A stretch of DNA of 64,000 nucleotides from the NCBI RefSeq assembly GCF_003056355.1, contig NZ_PYVW01000003.1:62001-126000 (forward strand), written 5' to 3'. A program made the position numbers and the translations under genes. The notes under the pieces were generated by a model, which ran no database searches, had not been told where the DNA came from, and worked only from the letters and a program-made list of their open reading frames with translations. This DNA comes from Devosia naphthalenivorans. GTDB taxonomy: Bacteria; Pseudomonadota; Alphaproteobacteria; Rhizobiales; Devosiaceae. This document shows positions 1 to 8,245 of this stretch, piece by piece (within the stretch, counting starts at the first letter, position 1; each line of letters begins with the position of its first letter).

Positions 1-140
1 TGCCAGAGCCAGTCTGCGCTGCTGCCGCTCCAATGAGCCGGATAGGCGTATTCGGCGGGAACGCGCAGGAAGGCGACGCCGGTAATAGCGATGGTGACGG
101 CCAATACCAGCAGGTGGAAGCGGGTGATCAGGAGCTGCAT
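1..140 (-). CDS. DUF1648-like membrane protein, N-terminal part
   Basis: The gene starts at an ATG at 138-140 and runs off the left edge, so only about 46 residues are visible. They begin MQLLITRFHLLVLAV, a hydrophobic segment, followed by VPAEYAYPAHWSGSSADWLW. A membrane segment followed by a Pro/His/Trp-rich stretch ending in a Gly/Ser-x-Ala-Asp motif is the usual start of DUF1648 (SdpI-like) membrane proteins. The function is unknown. It reads in the same direction as rplM-rpsI but lies beyond their terminator. The family call rests on this short stretch only. Confidence 0.5.
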   Translation of the reverse strand, partial: MQLLITRFHLLVLAVTIAITGVAFLRVPAEYAYPAHWSGSSADWLW

Positions 141-199
141 GAAACTCTAGATTGGTCTTGGGGCGCCAATCGCAACCCCTTCTCATCTGTGCGGCGGAG

Positions 200-233
200 C
201 AAAAAGAAAAGGGCCAGTTTCCTGGCCCTTTGC
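200..233 (-). terminator. Rho-independent terminator of rplM-rpsI
   Basis: A perfect 10-base inverted repeat (208-217 and 222-231, loop of 4) lies 20 bases after the rpsI stop. On the minus strand it is followed by the T-rich stretch TCTTTTTG. Confidence 0.85.
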
Positions 234-252
234 AAAAATCGTGATCCAGAGC

Positions 253-735
253 TTAGCGCTTGGAGAACTGGAAGGACTTGCGGGCCTTAGCCTTGCCGTA
301 CTTCTTGCGCTCGACGACGCGGCTGTCGCGGGTGAGGAAACCACCCTTCTTGAGGACAGGACGCAGGGCTGGCTCGAAGAAGTTCAGCGCCTTGGAGATG
401 CCGTGACGGACGGCACCGGCCTGGCCGGACAGACCACCACCGGCAACAGTGACGACAACGTCGTACTGGTCGGTGCGTTCGGTCGCGACGATAGGCTGCT
501 TGACGATCAGCTGCAGAACGGGACGCGCGAAGTAGGTCGCGAATTCGCGGCCGTTCACGGTCACTGTGCCCTTGCCTGGCTTGATCCAGACGCGGGCAAC
601 GGCGTTCTTGCGCTTGCCGGTTGCGTAGGCGCGGCCCTGGGCGTCGAGCTTCTGGACGTGCACCGGAGCGGTGTTGACGGCCGGAGCGACGGTGGAGGTG
701 CCGAGGTCTTCGAGGGAGTTGATGGTTTCAGCCAT
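253..735 (-). CDS. rpsI: 30S ribosomal protein S9 (uS9)
   Basis: This 160-residue protein is a component of the small ribosomal subunit. Residues from about 38 carry the S9 core, with [15 protein letters not shown], the [17 protein letters not shown] segment and the C-terminal basic tail [18 protein letters not shown] that reaches the P site. An N-terminal extension of about 35 residues rich in Ala, Val and Thr precedes the core, as is common in alphaproteobacteria. It follows rplM with a one-base gap, the conserved bacterial pair, and is followed by a strong terminator. Confidence 0.97.
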   Translation of the reverse strand: MAETINSLEDLGTSTVAPAVNTAPVHVQKLDAQGRAYATGKRKNAVARVWIKPGKGTVTVNGREFATYFARPVLQLIVKQPIVATERTDQYDVVVTVAGGGLSGQAGAVRHGISKALNFFEPALRPVLKKGGFLTRDSRVVERKKYGKAKARKSFQFSKR

Positions 736-736
736 A

Positions 737-1201
737 TTACTTCACCCGCGCATTCTTGGGGTTCATCGCAGCAACGTCCAGCTTGGCTGGGTTCTGCGCT
801 TCGTGAGGATGCTCAGCGCCGGAGTAGACGCGGAGGTTCTTGAGCTGGGCACGGGTCAGCGGGCCGCCAGGCATCATGCGGCGGACAGCGTTCTCGAGTA
901 CGCGCTCGGGGAAACGACCTTCCAGCAGTTCGCGTGCGGTACGGTCCTTGATGCCGCCGGGGAAACCGGTGTGCCAGTAGAACTTGTGCTGGTCCAGCTT
1001 GCGGCCGGTCAGCTTCACCTTGTCGGCATTGATGACAACGATGTTGTCGCCCATGTCCATGTGAGGCGTGAAAGTTGGCTTGTGCTTGCCGCGCAGGCGG
1101 CTGGCAATGATCGAAGCAACGCGACCCACGACCAGCCCTTCGGCGTCGATCAGGACCCACTTCTTTTCGATCTCGCTCGGTTTTGCCGAGTAAGTGCTCA
1201 T
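737..1201 (-). CDS. rplM: 50S ribosomal protein L13 (uL13)
   Basis: This 154-residue protein has the full L13 fold. It contains [16 protein letters not shown] near the N-terminus, [17 protein letters not shown] at about 37-53, and the family signature with [13 protein letters not shown] in the C-terminal half. It is the first gene of the rplM-rpsI operon. The length matches the family and no oddity is seen. Confidence 0.97.
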   Translation of the reverse strand: MSTYSAKPSEIEKKWVLIDAEGLVVGRVASIIASRLRGKHKPTFTPHMDMGDNIVVINADKVKLTGRKLDQHKFYWHTGFPGGIKDRTARELLEGRFPERVLENAVRRMMPGGPLTRAQLKNLRVYSGAEHPHEAQNPAKLDVAAMNPKNARVK

Positions 1202-1319
1202 GCTAGAATTCCCTAAAATTCTTGGGGCTTGCCAGCTTCATCGGAGGAGAAAGCGGCATGTTCGAACGGTCGTGTATGAGGGATTCTCGACCCCGTCAAG
1301 TGGCTGTATTTTATCCAGC

Positions 1320-1358
1320 AAAAACAAACACTTATCCATACGGTATTATTTTACCGTA
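1320..1358 (-). terminator. Terminator hairpin overlapping the ctaA stop codon
   Basis: A perfect 7-base inverted repeat TACGGTA/TACCGTA (1339-1345 and 1352-1358, loop of 6) includes the last sense codons and the TAA stop of ctaA. On the minus strand it is followed by a T-rich run (GTTTGTTTTTG). Confidence 0.6.
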
Positions 1359-2428
1359 ATTCCAAGTGCGTTTGTCTTCGTCATATCAGCCAGGTAGGCG
1401 CAGATGGCGGAGGCCAGGATGAAGGCGAGCCCCTGATGGCCGACGGCGAGGTCTATGTTGATCATGGACAGCAGCGTCGCGATGCCCAGCGTTACCTGGC
1501 CGACCACCAGCACGGCGATGACGCCCATCCAGCGGTGCACGCCCCCCAGCCCTGCCCCACGAATCTGGCGGAACAGCATCACGAAGGTCACGATGGTGAT
1601 GATATACGCGAGCATGCGGTGATTGAACTGCACCGTTAGGCCGTGTTCGAAGAGACTGCGCCAGGTGGGCTCGTAGGCGCCCAGCCCGTCGGGGATGAAC
1701 TTGCCTTCCATCAGCGGCCAGGTGTTGAAACCCATGCCCGCGTCGAGCCCGGCTACGAAGGCGCCGGCCGCGACCTGCAGCACCAGCAACAACAGCAGGA
1801 TGGTAACGGACGAGATATTGCCCTTGGTCACCTGCCCTTCGGTGCGATCAGGCCGCATCCGGCGGGCAACCCAGACGAGCGCCAGCAGCAGCAGCAGCGC
1901 TGCGGTCAGGTGCGCGGCAAGGCGATATTGTGAAACCGATGTCAGCTCGGTAAGGCCGGAGGAAACCATCCACCAGCCAAGTGCCCCCTGAAAGCCACCC
2001 AGCACGAACAGGCCCACCAGCGGCAGGGCCATGTCGCGCGACAGGCGGCGCTGGAACAGAAATACGAGGAAGGGAATCGCGAACGCAAAGCCGATCATGC
2101 GGCCCAGGAAGCGGTGTCCCCATTCCCACCAGAAAATGCCCTTGAAGTCCTCAAGGGTCATCCAGTGGTTGTACACTTCATACTGCGGAATGAGTTTGTA
2201 GCCCTCGAATTCGGCAATCCAGTCGGCCTGGGAAAGGGGCGGAATGATGCCAGAAACGGGCTTCCAGGTGGTGATCGACAGGCCGGACCCGGTGAGGCGC
2301 GTCATGCCGCCGACCATCACCATCACGAGCACCATAGCCGCGAGGGCATAAAGCCAGATGCGGACGGGGCGAAGCCGGTCGGTGGCGTAGCTGATCTGGC
2401 TGAGTGCGGCGTTTTGGGCGATAGTCAC
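1346..2428 (-). CDS. ctaA: Heme A synthase (Cox15/CtaA)
   Basis: This 360-residue polytopic inner-membrane protein oxidises the C8 methyl of heme O to give heme A for cytochrome c oxidase. About eight hydrophobic segments are visible. Conserved family motifs are GGMTRLTGSGLSITTWKP (about 40-57), NHWM (His88), WEWGHRFLGR (His105), AAHLTAAL (His173), FNHRMLAY (His270) and VGHQGLAF (His331). These histidines are the expected heme ligands. The length and motifs fit the alphaproteobacterial Cox15 type, which lacks the Cys pair of Gram-positive CtaA. The other cytochrome oxidase genes are not in the window. Confidence 0.95.
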   Translation of the reverse strand: MTIAQNAALSQISYATDRLRPVRIWLYALAAMVLVMVMVGGMTRLTGSGLSITTWKPVSGIIPPLSQADWIAEFEGYKLIPQYEVYNHWMTLEDFKGIFWWEWGHRFLGRMIGFAFAIPFLVFLFQRRLSRDMALPLVGLFVLGGFQGALGWWMVSSGLTELTSVSQYRLAAHLTAALLLLLALVWVARRMRPDRTEGQVTKGNISSVTILLLLLVLQVAAGAFVAGLDAGMGFNTWPLMEGKFIPDGLGAYEPTWRSLFEHGLTVQFNHRMLAYIITIVTFVMLFRQIRGAGLGGVHRWMGVIAVLVVGQVTLGIATLLSMINIDLAVGHQGLAFILASAICAYLADMTKTNALGITVK

Positions 2429-2506
2429 GGCAGTTTCCTGGTGTCGGTCGGCGACGGGGAGTGGTATGCCCGCTTACCTTATCCCGCAATAGACCCGTTG
2501 CCGCAC

Positions 2507-2710
2507 ATGACACAGCGTAACCGCAAGTTGATTGGTGTTTTCCTGATCCTGGGCTCGATCATGGCTTGGGTGTCGGTGTTCACCTCAGTTTACCTGGCTC
2601 TGCCCGCGGGCCTGCCGCCTTGGGTGCTGCTGCCTTATTTCGTGGTGGCGGGGATGGGGTGGCTGTTCCCCGCGATGTGGATTATCCGCTGGATGGCCAA
2701 GCCGGAATAG
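2507..2710 (+). CDS. DUF2842 small membrane protein
   Basis: This 67-residue protein starts at MTQRNRKLIG. A longer in-frame reading upstream was rejected because it is antisense to ctaA. It has two hydrophobic segments and ends in GMGWLFPAMWIIRWMAKPE, which matches my recollection of DUF2842, a small alphaproteobacterial membrane protein of unknown function. It stands divergently from ctaA and convergently to the deacetylase gene, with only 5 bases between stops. Confidence 0.8.
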   Translation: MTQRNRKLIGVFLILGSIMAWVSVFTSVYLALPAGLPPWVLLPYFVVAGMGWLFPAMWIIRWMAKPE

Positions 2711-2715
2711 CGCAC

Positions 2716-3756
2716 TCAGCCGGTGAGCTTGCCCATGGCCGAGAAGATCGCACCGCTAGCAAAAACATCGACATAGCGGCGGGACTGAAACAATCCGTTG
2801 AGGGAAACGCGCGGCAGAGCGTGCGGATTGGCGGCGTGGTGTGGGTAGAGCCCGCCCGGCCTTGTGGTGACGGCGGACTTGAAACCAAGCTCCCGTGCCA
2901 GGGCGAATTCGCGCTCGCCGGCCGATAGTGGACCGCCCAGCGGGTAGGAGAAATGGGCCGGCCGCTCGCCAAGCTGGGCCACAAGCACATCAGCGGATTG
3001 CTTCATTTCGCTGCGAGCATGCTCCGGGGACAGCTTCGATAATTCGTAGTGATGCACGGTGTGTGCTCCGATTGTGCACAGCGGATCTTCGGCAAAGAGG
3101 CGCACTTGCTGCCAGTCCATGATCAGATCGCGGCACTGCTTTTCGAGATCGTAGCCATAGGCAGCGGCGAAGCTGCGGACCAGCTGAACGCGATCGGCCT
3201 CCGGCATCTTGCGCATCTGCCAGTAGAGCGTGTTGAAGGCGTCGGTTTTCTCCGCCACAGTCAGCGTTTCGACGTAGTCTTTCTCGCCGTTGGTCGTCAG
3301 GGCGATCGCCTGCTGGTGGGTGATGATGTCCTCGATGGCCTGCCACCACAGCTCCCCTACCCCATCCACGAGAGCGGTGGGAACGTAGAGCGTGAACGGC
3401 GCCTCCTGCCGGTGCAGGATTGGCAGAGCGTATTCGAGATTGTCCTTATAGGCATCGTCGAAGGTCAGGACGACGAAAGGCTTGCCCTTGCCCGGCGCGG
3501 CGAGCCGCTCCAGCGCTTCATCGAGCGAAACGATATCGATACCCAGATCCCGCAGGCGCTCGATGACGTATTCGAGGAAGTCGGGTTTCACCTGAAGGAT
3601 GGCGTTGGGCGCAAAGTCCTCGGGATCATCGGGCAGGACGCGATGCAGCGTAAAGATGACACCGCGCGACTTGGACAAGGCGCGAACGAGGCCCGGCAGG
3701 CGCGAAAGCCAAAGGGCCTCGAACATGGCCCTTATGGCAGTGTATTTCAGCGACAT
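2716..3756 (-). CDS. Polysaccharide deacetylase (NodB domain)
   Basis: This 346-residue protein is a carbohydrate esterase 4-type deacetylase that would remove N- or O-acetyl groups from a polysaccharide. The NodB motif 1 is VVLTFDDAYKDN (Asp100, Asp101) and motif 2 is H-x3-H at His232 and His236 in IGAHTVHHYEL. Together these give the metal site. FSYPLGG near 270 is the next motif. No signal peptide is obvious. It lies 7 bases after the Wzz-like gene in the same direction, so it probably acts on the exopolysaccharide made by this locus, or on a precursor of it. Confidence 0.85.
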   Translation of the reverse strand: MSLKYTAIRAMFEALWLSRLPGLVRALSKSRGVIFTLHRVLPDDPEDFAPNAILQVKPDFLEYVIERLRDLGIDIVSLDEALERLAAPGKGKPFVVLTFDDAYKDNLEYALPILHRQEAPFTLYVPTALVDGVGELWWQAIEDIITHQQAIALTTNGEKDYVETLTVAEKTDAFNTLYWQMRKMPEADRVQLVRSFAAAYGYDLEKQCRDLIMDWQQVRLFAEDPLCTIGAHTVHHYELSKLSPEHARSEMKQSADVLVAQLGERPAHFSYPLGGPLSAGEREFALARELGFKSAVTTRPGGLYPHHAANPHALPRVSLNGLFQSRRYVDVFASGAIFSAMGKLTG

Positions 3757-3763
3757 GACGGCC

Positions 3764-6001
3764 TCAGGCCGCTACGCGGGCGGGAACGGCTGCGATATCG
3801 ACGTGTTTGTAGCCAAGGCCGCGCAACTGCTCACGGCAGGCGGACACTGCCCCGAAATCATCGCTGTCGCCAGCAACAAGCACTAGGCGGCTGTCCAGCC
3901 CTTCGAACATCGGCAGTGTCGAGTTGGAGCCGACTTCACCGGTCAGCACGATGACGACCTCGTAGATGTCGCTCAGGGCCTGGACGAGGGTGAGTGGCTT
4001 GTCCGAATCCGCCGGTATCGCGTCAAGCTGACCCCAGGCGATTTCGGCAAAGCTGTTGTCGGCGGATTTCTGCACCACATCGCCAAAGCTCGCCCGACCG
4101 GCGCCAAGATCGCTCAGCCCGGGCTCTTCGCCGATCCGGCCGCTGCCCGCATCCACAAGCGCGACGCTGAGGCCGCGCGACAGCGCCTCGCCGATCAGCT
4201 CTTCCGCCACTTCTTCGCAATCGGCGCTGGCGCTGTGCGCCGCCAGGACCAGCAGATGGGTGCGGCCATAGACGAGGTCTGAAGACAGTTCGGCCATTGT
4301 GGTCAATCCGGTCTCGCCCTCGATCGGCGCCACCGGAATGGGCTGAACGTGGGAGGACTGCACCGGTGCATCCGAAGCGTCGAAGTCTTCGCCCGGGATT
4401 ATATCCATCTCGTCTTGCGAGCGGGATTCAGCCAGGTCGACGACAGGCGCTAAAATCACCGGCTCGGCAAAGCTGGGTTCAGGAAGTTCTTCGGCCACGG
4501 AGGCTTCGACGGCAGGTTCTTCCCAGCGCTGATCGGGTTCGAGCTCTTCTTCGAGGAAGGGCACTTCGTCCAGTTCATCCTGCGGCCGCTCGGGCTGGCG
4601 CGCGGTGACGATGGCACGTCCGGATATCAATTCGGAGAAGGCGATCAGACCGATCTGGAGCATAATCGAAACAATGCCCACGGCCACCAACACCAGCTGG
4701 ACCTTGGGGGACGCGGGTGACACCGATGGCGCGGCAACGCTGACGACGCGCACGTCCGGCAGCGCCGAATTGGTTTCGGTGCGGGAGAAAGCTTCGTTGT
4801 AGCGCTGCAGATAGCCTTCGAGCAGGTCCCGCTGCGCCTTGGCTTCGCGCTCAAGGCCATCAAGCGTCACAGTGTCCTGCGTTGCCGTGGAGGCCGTGGT
4901 CTTGGCGTCGGACAGATTGGCCTGCAGCGAAACCTGCAGATCGGCCTCGATCTGCGCCTCGGCATCCAGGGCATCGGCGACGCGGCGGCCTTCGATGGCG
5001 ATCTGGTTATCGAGCTCGGCGATCTGGGCGTTGAGGGCGCGGATTGTCGGATGGTTCGCCAGCAGCGTGGCCGAACGCTGGGCCCTCTCGCCCTGGAGGC
5101 GTGCCTTGTCTTCGCCCAGCCGCTGGATCACAGCCGAGTTGCGCACATCAGGAACGCTCTCGATCGATTGTCCGCGCTCGAGCATGCCCCGGATCAGGGC
5201 CGCGCGAGAAGCCGCAGAGTTCTGGCGCTCCTGGGCGGCGCTGATCTGCGAGGCGATGGTGGACATCTGCTGATCGGGCAGGCTGGTATTGCTGGAGCCG
5301 ATAAAGAGGTCATTGTTGACCTTGAAATTGGCAACGGCAGTTTCCGCCTCGTTGACCACGACGCGCAGCCGTTCGATTTCGGTACCCAGCCAACCCGAGG
5401 CTGTGGCGGTGTCGGAAAGCGACAGCTCTGCGCGGCGGGTGACGTGGGCATTGGCGACGGCGTTGGCGATCTCGGCGGCGCGCTGAGGATCGGTAGAGCT
5501 GACAACGACGGAGACAATGCGGGAATCGCGCGCCTGCGAAACCGTCATGGCGTCATAGAGATTATTGAGGACGATCTCATCGATGCTGACGGGCGCGGCC
5601 TTCCTGCCCAGTATCTGGCTGAGTACGCCGAGAGGCGAAAAGCCACCATCGCCGGAACCGTTGAACTCGGACACCGAGCGCAGGTCGAGCCGGTCGATCA
5701 CCCGCAACAGGGTATCGCGCGACTTGATAAGCTCGATCTGGCTGGAAACGACACCGGCCTCGTTGCCGGACAGCGTGGGAGCCTGCTCGTTGGTGCCACG
5801 CGTATAGATATTGCCGCGCGGCTCGACGAGAATCGATGCCGTGGATTCATAGAGCCGCGGCGAGAACATCAGCAGGACGTACGCCGCCGCCACCAGAGCC
5901 AGCGTCACCAGTATGATGCGCGGCAGCCGCCGCACCACGGCCCCAAGCAGCGCCCCTATATCGATGCGCGTGTCCTGCACGGATGGCGACTCATATGACA
6001 T
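3764..6001 (-). CDS. Wzz/GumC-type polysaccharide co-polymerase with degenerate kinase-like C-terminus
   Basis: This 745-residue inner-membrane protein probably sets exopolysaccharide chain length. The start MSYESPSVQD was chosen because GAGGGAAG precedes it; an in-frame upstream ATG has no such site. Membrane segments lie at about 29-46 and 435-455. A long coiled-coil-rich periplasmic domain (about 200-400) and the Pro-rich Wzz signature near 426-433 are present. An acidic cytoplasmic linker (about 470-555) leads to a P-loop-kinase-like domain (580-745). Where BY-kinases have Walker A, this protein has AAHSASADC with no Gly-Lys-Ser/Thr. The next motif is LVDAGS, and no C-terminal Tyr cluster is present. 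It therefore looks like a Wzc/ExoP-type protein whose kinase half has lost ATP binding. Confidence 0.88.
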   Translation of the reverse strand: MSYESPSVQDTRIDIGALLGAVVRRLPRIILVTLALVAAAYVLLMFSPRLYESTASILVEPRGNIYTRGTNEQAPTLSGNEAGVVSSQIELIKSRDTLLRVIDRLDLRSVSEFNGSGDGGFSPLGVLSQILGRKAAPVSIDEIVLNNLYDAMTVSQARDSRIVSVVVSSTDPQRAAEIANAVANAHVTRRAELSLSDTATASGWLGTEIERLRVVVNEAETAVANFKVNNDLFIGSSNTSLPDQQMSTIASQISAAQERQNSAASRAALIRGMLERGQSIESVPDVRNSAVIQRLGEDKARLQGERAQRSATLLANHPTIRALNAQIAELDNQIAIEGRRVADALDAEAQIEADLQVSLQANLSDAKTTASTATQDTVTLDGLEREAKAQRDLLEGYLQRYNEAFSRTETNSALPDVRVVSVAAPSVSPASPKVQLVLVAVGIVSIMLQIGLIAFSELISGRAIVTARQPERPQDELDEVPFLEEELEPDQRWEEPAVEASVAEELPEPSFAEPVILAPVVDLAESRSQDEMDIIPGEDFDASDAPVQSSHVQPIPVAPIEGETGLTTMAELSSDLVYGRTHLLVLAAHSASADCEEVAEELIGEALSRGLSVALVDAGSGRIGEEPGLSDLGAGRASFGDVVQKSADNSFAEIAWGQLDAIPADSDKPLTLVQALSDIYEVVIVLTGEVGSNSTLPMFEGLDSRLVLVAGDSDDFGAVSACREQLRGLGYKHVDIAAVPARVAA

Positions 6002-6152
6002 CGGCTTCCCTCGATTACTTGGAAGACTTATGCCGCGGCGTGGTAAGCAATCCGTTAACCCTGTTGCGGGCGCAATAATACAACGGTCACGGAAGGGAAT
6101 TATTAACCATAGATGGAGAGACTGCACACGTTCTCAAACGCGCGGGATTTCA

Positions 6153-6704
6153 ATGCGCTGGTTTCCGATTCTCACGATCATCCTGACCTTGCCGCTGGCC
6201 GCCTGCGCGAGCACGCGCCCGGCGACCTATCTGGTCGAAACCAAGGGGCCCTACCAGCTCGATACCGGGGACACGGTTCGCGTCAGCGTCTATGGCGACC
6301 AGGACTTGAGCAACACCTATCGGGTCGATGACAGCGGCGCGATTGCGTTTCCGCTGGTCGGGCCGGTTCAGGTGCGTGGCACAACCACCAAGATGGCCGC
6401 GTCGCGGCTGGCGGGGGCTCTCGCCAATGGCTATATGCGCAGCCCAGACGTTGCCGTCGAGATCGCCGAGTATCGCCCCTTCTTCATCCAGGGTGAAGTC
6501 GGCAATTCGGGACAGTTCCCCTATGTGCACGGCATGACGGTGCGCTCCGCCATCAGCGTGGCGGGCGGCTTTTCCGACACTGCGGACCGCGACCAGGCCA
6601 TCGTCTATCGCCGCCAGGGCGAGCAGATGGTCAAGGGCAGCGTCGATCTCGACTTCCCCATTTTCCCCGGTGACACCATCGTCGTGCAGGAACGCTGGTT
6701 CTGA
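6153..6704 (+). CDS. Polysaccharide export lipoprotein (Wza/ExoF family, short)
   Basis: This 183-residue protein has a lipoprotein signal with lipobox LAAC (Cys18). A Poly_export domain follows, with YQLDTGDTVRVSVYGDQDLS and the region around VDDSGAIAFPLVGPVQV. An SLBB-like segment contains FFIQGEVGNSGQFPYVHGMTV and the end has FPGDTIVVQERWF. It should form or contact the outer-membrane exit for the polysaccharide. It is much shorter than E. coli Wza, as is usual for rhizobial-type proteins. It is divergent from the Wzz-like gene and 11 bases before the GT4 gene, so those two form an operon. The start was chosen to give the lipoprotein signal. Confidence 0.9.
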   Translation: MRWFPILTIILTLPLAACASTRPATYLVETKGPYQLDTGDTVRVSVYGDQDLSNTYRVDDSGAIAFPLVGPVQVRGTTTKMAASRLAGALANGYMRSPDVAVEIAEYRPFFIQGEVGNSGQFPYVHGMTVRSAISVAGGFSDTADRDQAIVYRRQGEQMVKGSVDLDFPIFPGDTIVVQERWF

Positions 6705-6715
6705 CGGAGTAAGCA

Positions 6716-7849
6716 ATGCCCGGCAAGCTTCGCATCCTGCAGGTCATGCGGTCGCCGGTTGGCGGGCTGTTCCGCCACGTCGCAGACCTGACGCGCGAGC
6801 TTGCTGCGCACGGGCATGAGGTGGGGCTTGTCGTCGACAGCCTCGCCAATGACGCACAAACCGAAAGCCGGCTGACCGCCCTGCTGCCGCATGCCCAATT
6901 GGGCATTCACCGCTATGCCATGCCGCGTGTGCTGGGCAAAGGCGATCTGGTTACCCCCCTGGCTGTGCGCAAGCTCGCTCGCTCGCTCGACATCGACGTA
7001 CTGCATGGCCATGGCGCCAAGGGAGGCTTTTATGCCCGCCTGGCGCGCCTGGGCGGCGGCAAGAGCGTCGCGCTTTATACGCCGCATGGCGGCGTGCTGC
7101 ATTTCAGCAAGTCGTCTGCTTCGGGACGGGTGTTTCACCTGCTTGAGCGCTGGCTGATGGTCCAGACGGCGGCAATCATCTTTGAAAGCCAATATGCCAA
7201 GACGACCTATGCCAGCCTGATCGGCGCGCCCACCTGCCCTGCCGAGGTCATCTATAATGGCCTGCAGCCGGAGGAATTCGAGCCGGTAGCACCAGGAGAG
7301 GACACTGCCGATTTCGTTTTCGTGGGCGAGTTGCGTGACCTCAAGGGCATCCACATTTTGGTGGAGGCGCTCGCCGGGGTGAGCCGCCGCGACGGAGCGG
7401 GCGCAACATTGGTGATGGCGGGCGATGGTGGCGCCAGGGATGCCCTGACCGATCAGATCAACCGGCTTGGCCTGAACGAGCGCGTGCGGCTGCTGGGCGC
7501 CCAGCCGGCGCGCCCTACATTTGCCAAGGGGCGAATTGCAGTGGTGCCGTCACTGGCGGAGTCCCTGCCCTATATCGTACTCGAGGCCGCCGCCGCGCGC
7601 TTGCCGGTGATCTCGACACGCGTGGGTGGAATTCCGGAGATATACGGGCCGACGACGCATGGTCTGGTGCCGGCAAGCGACGTGGTGGCGCTACGCACTG
7701 CGATGCAAAAGGCGCTGGATAATCCCGAGGCGGCGCAGGCGGAAATGCAGCAGAGGCTTGCGTATATTTTCGAGCACTTTGCGGTCGGGCAGATGGTCTC
7801 CCGCATTGAGGCATTATATTTTGCAGCGCTTGGTCGTTTGAAGGCTTAG
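6716..7849 (+). CDS. Glycosyltransferase family 4
   Basis: This 377-residue protein has two Rossmann domains (GT-B fold). It starts KLRILQVMRSPVGGLFRHVADL, an N-terminal acceptor domain with a Gly-rich loop, and contains HGHGAKGGFYARL at about 100. The C-terminal donor domain carries VFVGELRDLKGIHILVEAL and SLAESLPYIVLEAAAARLPVI, the E-x7-E region of retaining GT4 enzymes. It probably adds one sugar to the lipid-linked repeat unit in the cytoplasm. It is the only non-priming glycosyltransferase seen here. The sugar specificity cannot be read from the sequence. Confidence 0.9.
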   Translation: MPGKLRILQVMRSPVGGLFRHVADLTRELAAHGHEVGLVVDSLANDAQTESRLTALLPHAQLGIHRYAMPRVLGKGDLVTPLAVRKLARSLDIDVLHGHGAKGGFYARLARLGGGKSVALYTPHGGVLHFSKSSASGRVFHLLERWLMVQTAAIIFESQYAKTTYASLIGAPTCPAEVIYNGLQPEEFEPVAPGEDTADFVFVGELRDLKGIHILVEALAGVSRRDGAGATLVMAGDGGARDALTDQINRLGLNERVRLLGAQPARPTFAKGRIAVVPSLAESLPYIVLEAAAARLPVISTRVGGIPEIYGPTTHGLVPASDVVALRTAMQKALDNPEAAQAEMQQRLAYIFEHFAVGQMVSRIEALYFAALGRLKA

Positions 7850-7971
7850 CGATAGCGGGCTTTGTGCCTGGGGGCCCTTCGAGACCTTCAAGGCGTGCAA
7901 CCCTAACCCAGAATTGCTTCCTCCGGCAGGTGCTCCGGGGTCTCTCGTCGCTTGTGCCGGGGGGAGAGTGG

Positions 7972-7992
7972 CCCTCGGGTCGAGCCCGAGGG
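7972..7992. repeat. REP-like GC palindrome, copy 1
   Basis: CCCTCGGG (7972-7979), a 5-base loop and CCCGAGGG (7985-7992). The flanks GAGTGG before and GAA after are shared, in inverse orientation, with the copy at 61809-61829. This is consistent with a dispersed REP-type element. Confidence 0.65.
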
Positions 7993-8033
7993 AAGCACGG
8001 TGGGGGGTGAGAGATAGGTGGGTCGTTGGCCGG

Positions 8034-8084
8034 CTTGGATCATTGGTCGTCTTGGATCGTTGATCGCCTTGGATCGTTGATCGC
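8034..8084. repeat. Tandem repeat, three 17-base units
   Basis: CTTGGATCGTTGATCGC occurs twice exactly (8051-8067 and 8068-8084). A third copy with three mismatches lies directly before it (8034-8050). It is non-coding, about 160 bases upstream of the priming transferase gene. Confidence 0.75.
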
Positions 8085-8245
8085 CTTTGTCGTGGCGACG
8101 CGCGATGCGCTCCGCAAGATTACTTACGGAAGGCCGGTGCTTACTTTTTTGTACTTGCACTCGGCAAATCTTGAGACGTCAACTTCATCGAGTGTAAACC
8201 CCTTGGCCCGACAATGCCGGCACGATTTCGTACCGGTAACCGCCA

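Larger units (their letters stand above)
7850..8245. other. 396-base intergenic region with palindrome and tandem repeat
   Basis: No gene was recognised here. It holds a perfect 8-base-arm palindrome (CCCTCGGG 7972-7979 and CCCGAGGG 7985-7992) that recurs near 61.8 kb, and three tandem 17-base units at 8034-8084. The promoter of the downstream priming transferase gene should also lie here, but no clear -35/-10 pair was identified. Confidence 0.6.

Noticed and set aside
671-1216. Long plus-strand reading over rplM and rpsI
   Set aside because: It is antisense to two certain ribosomal genes and has no family motifs.
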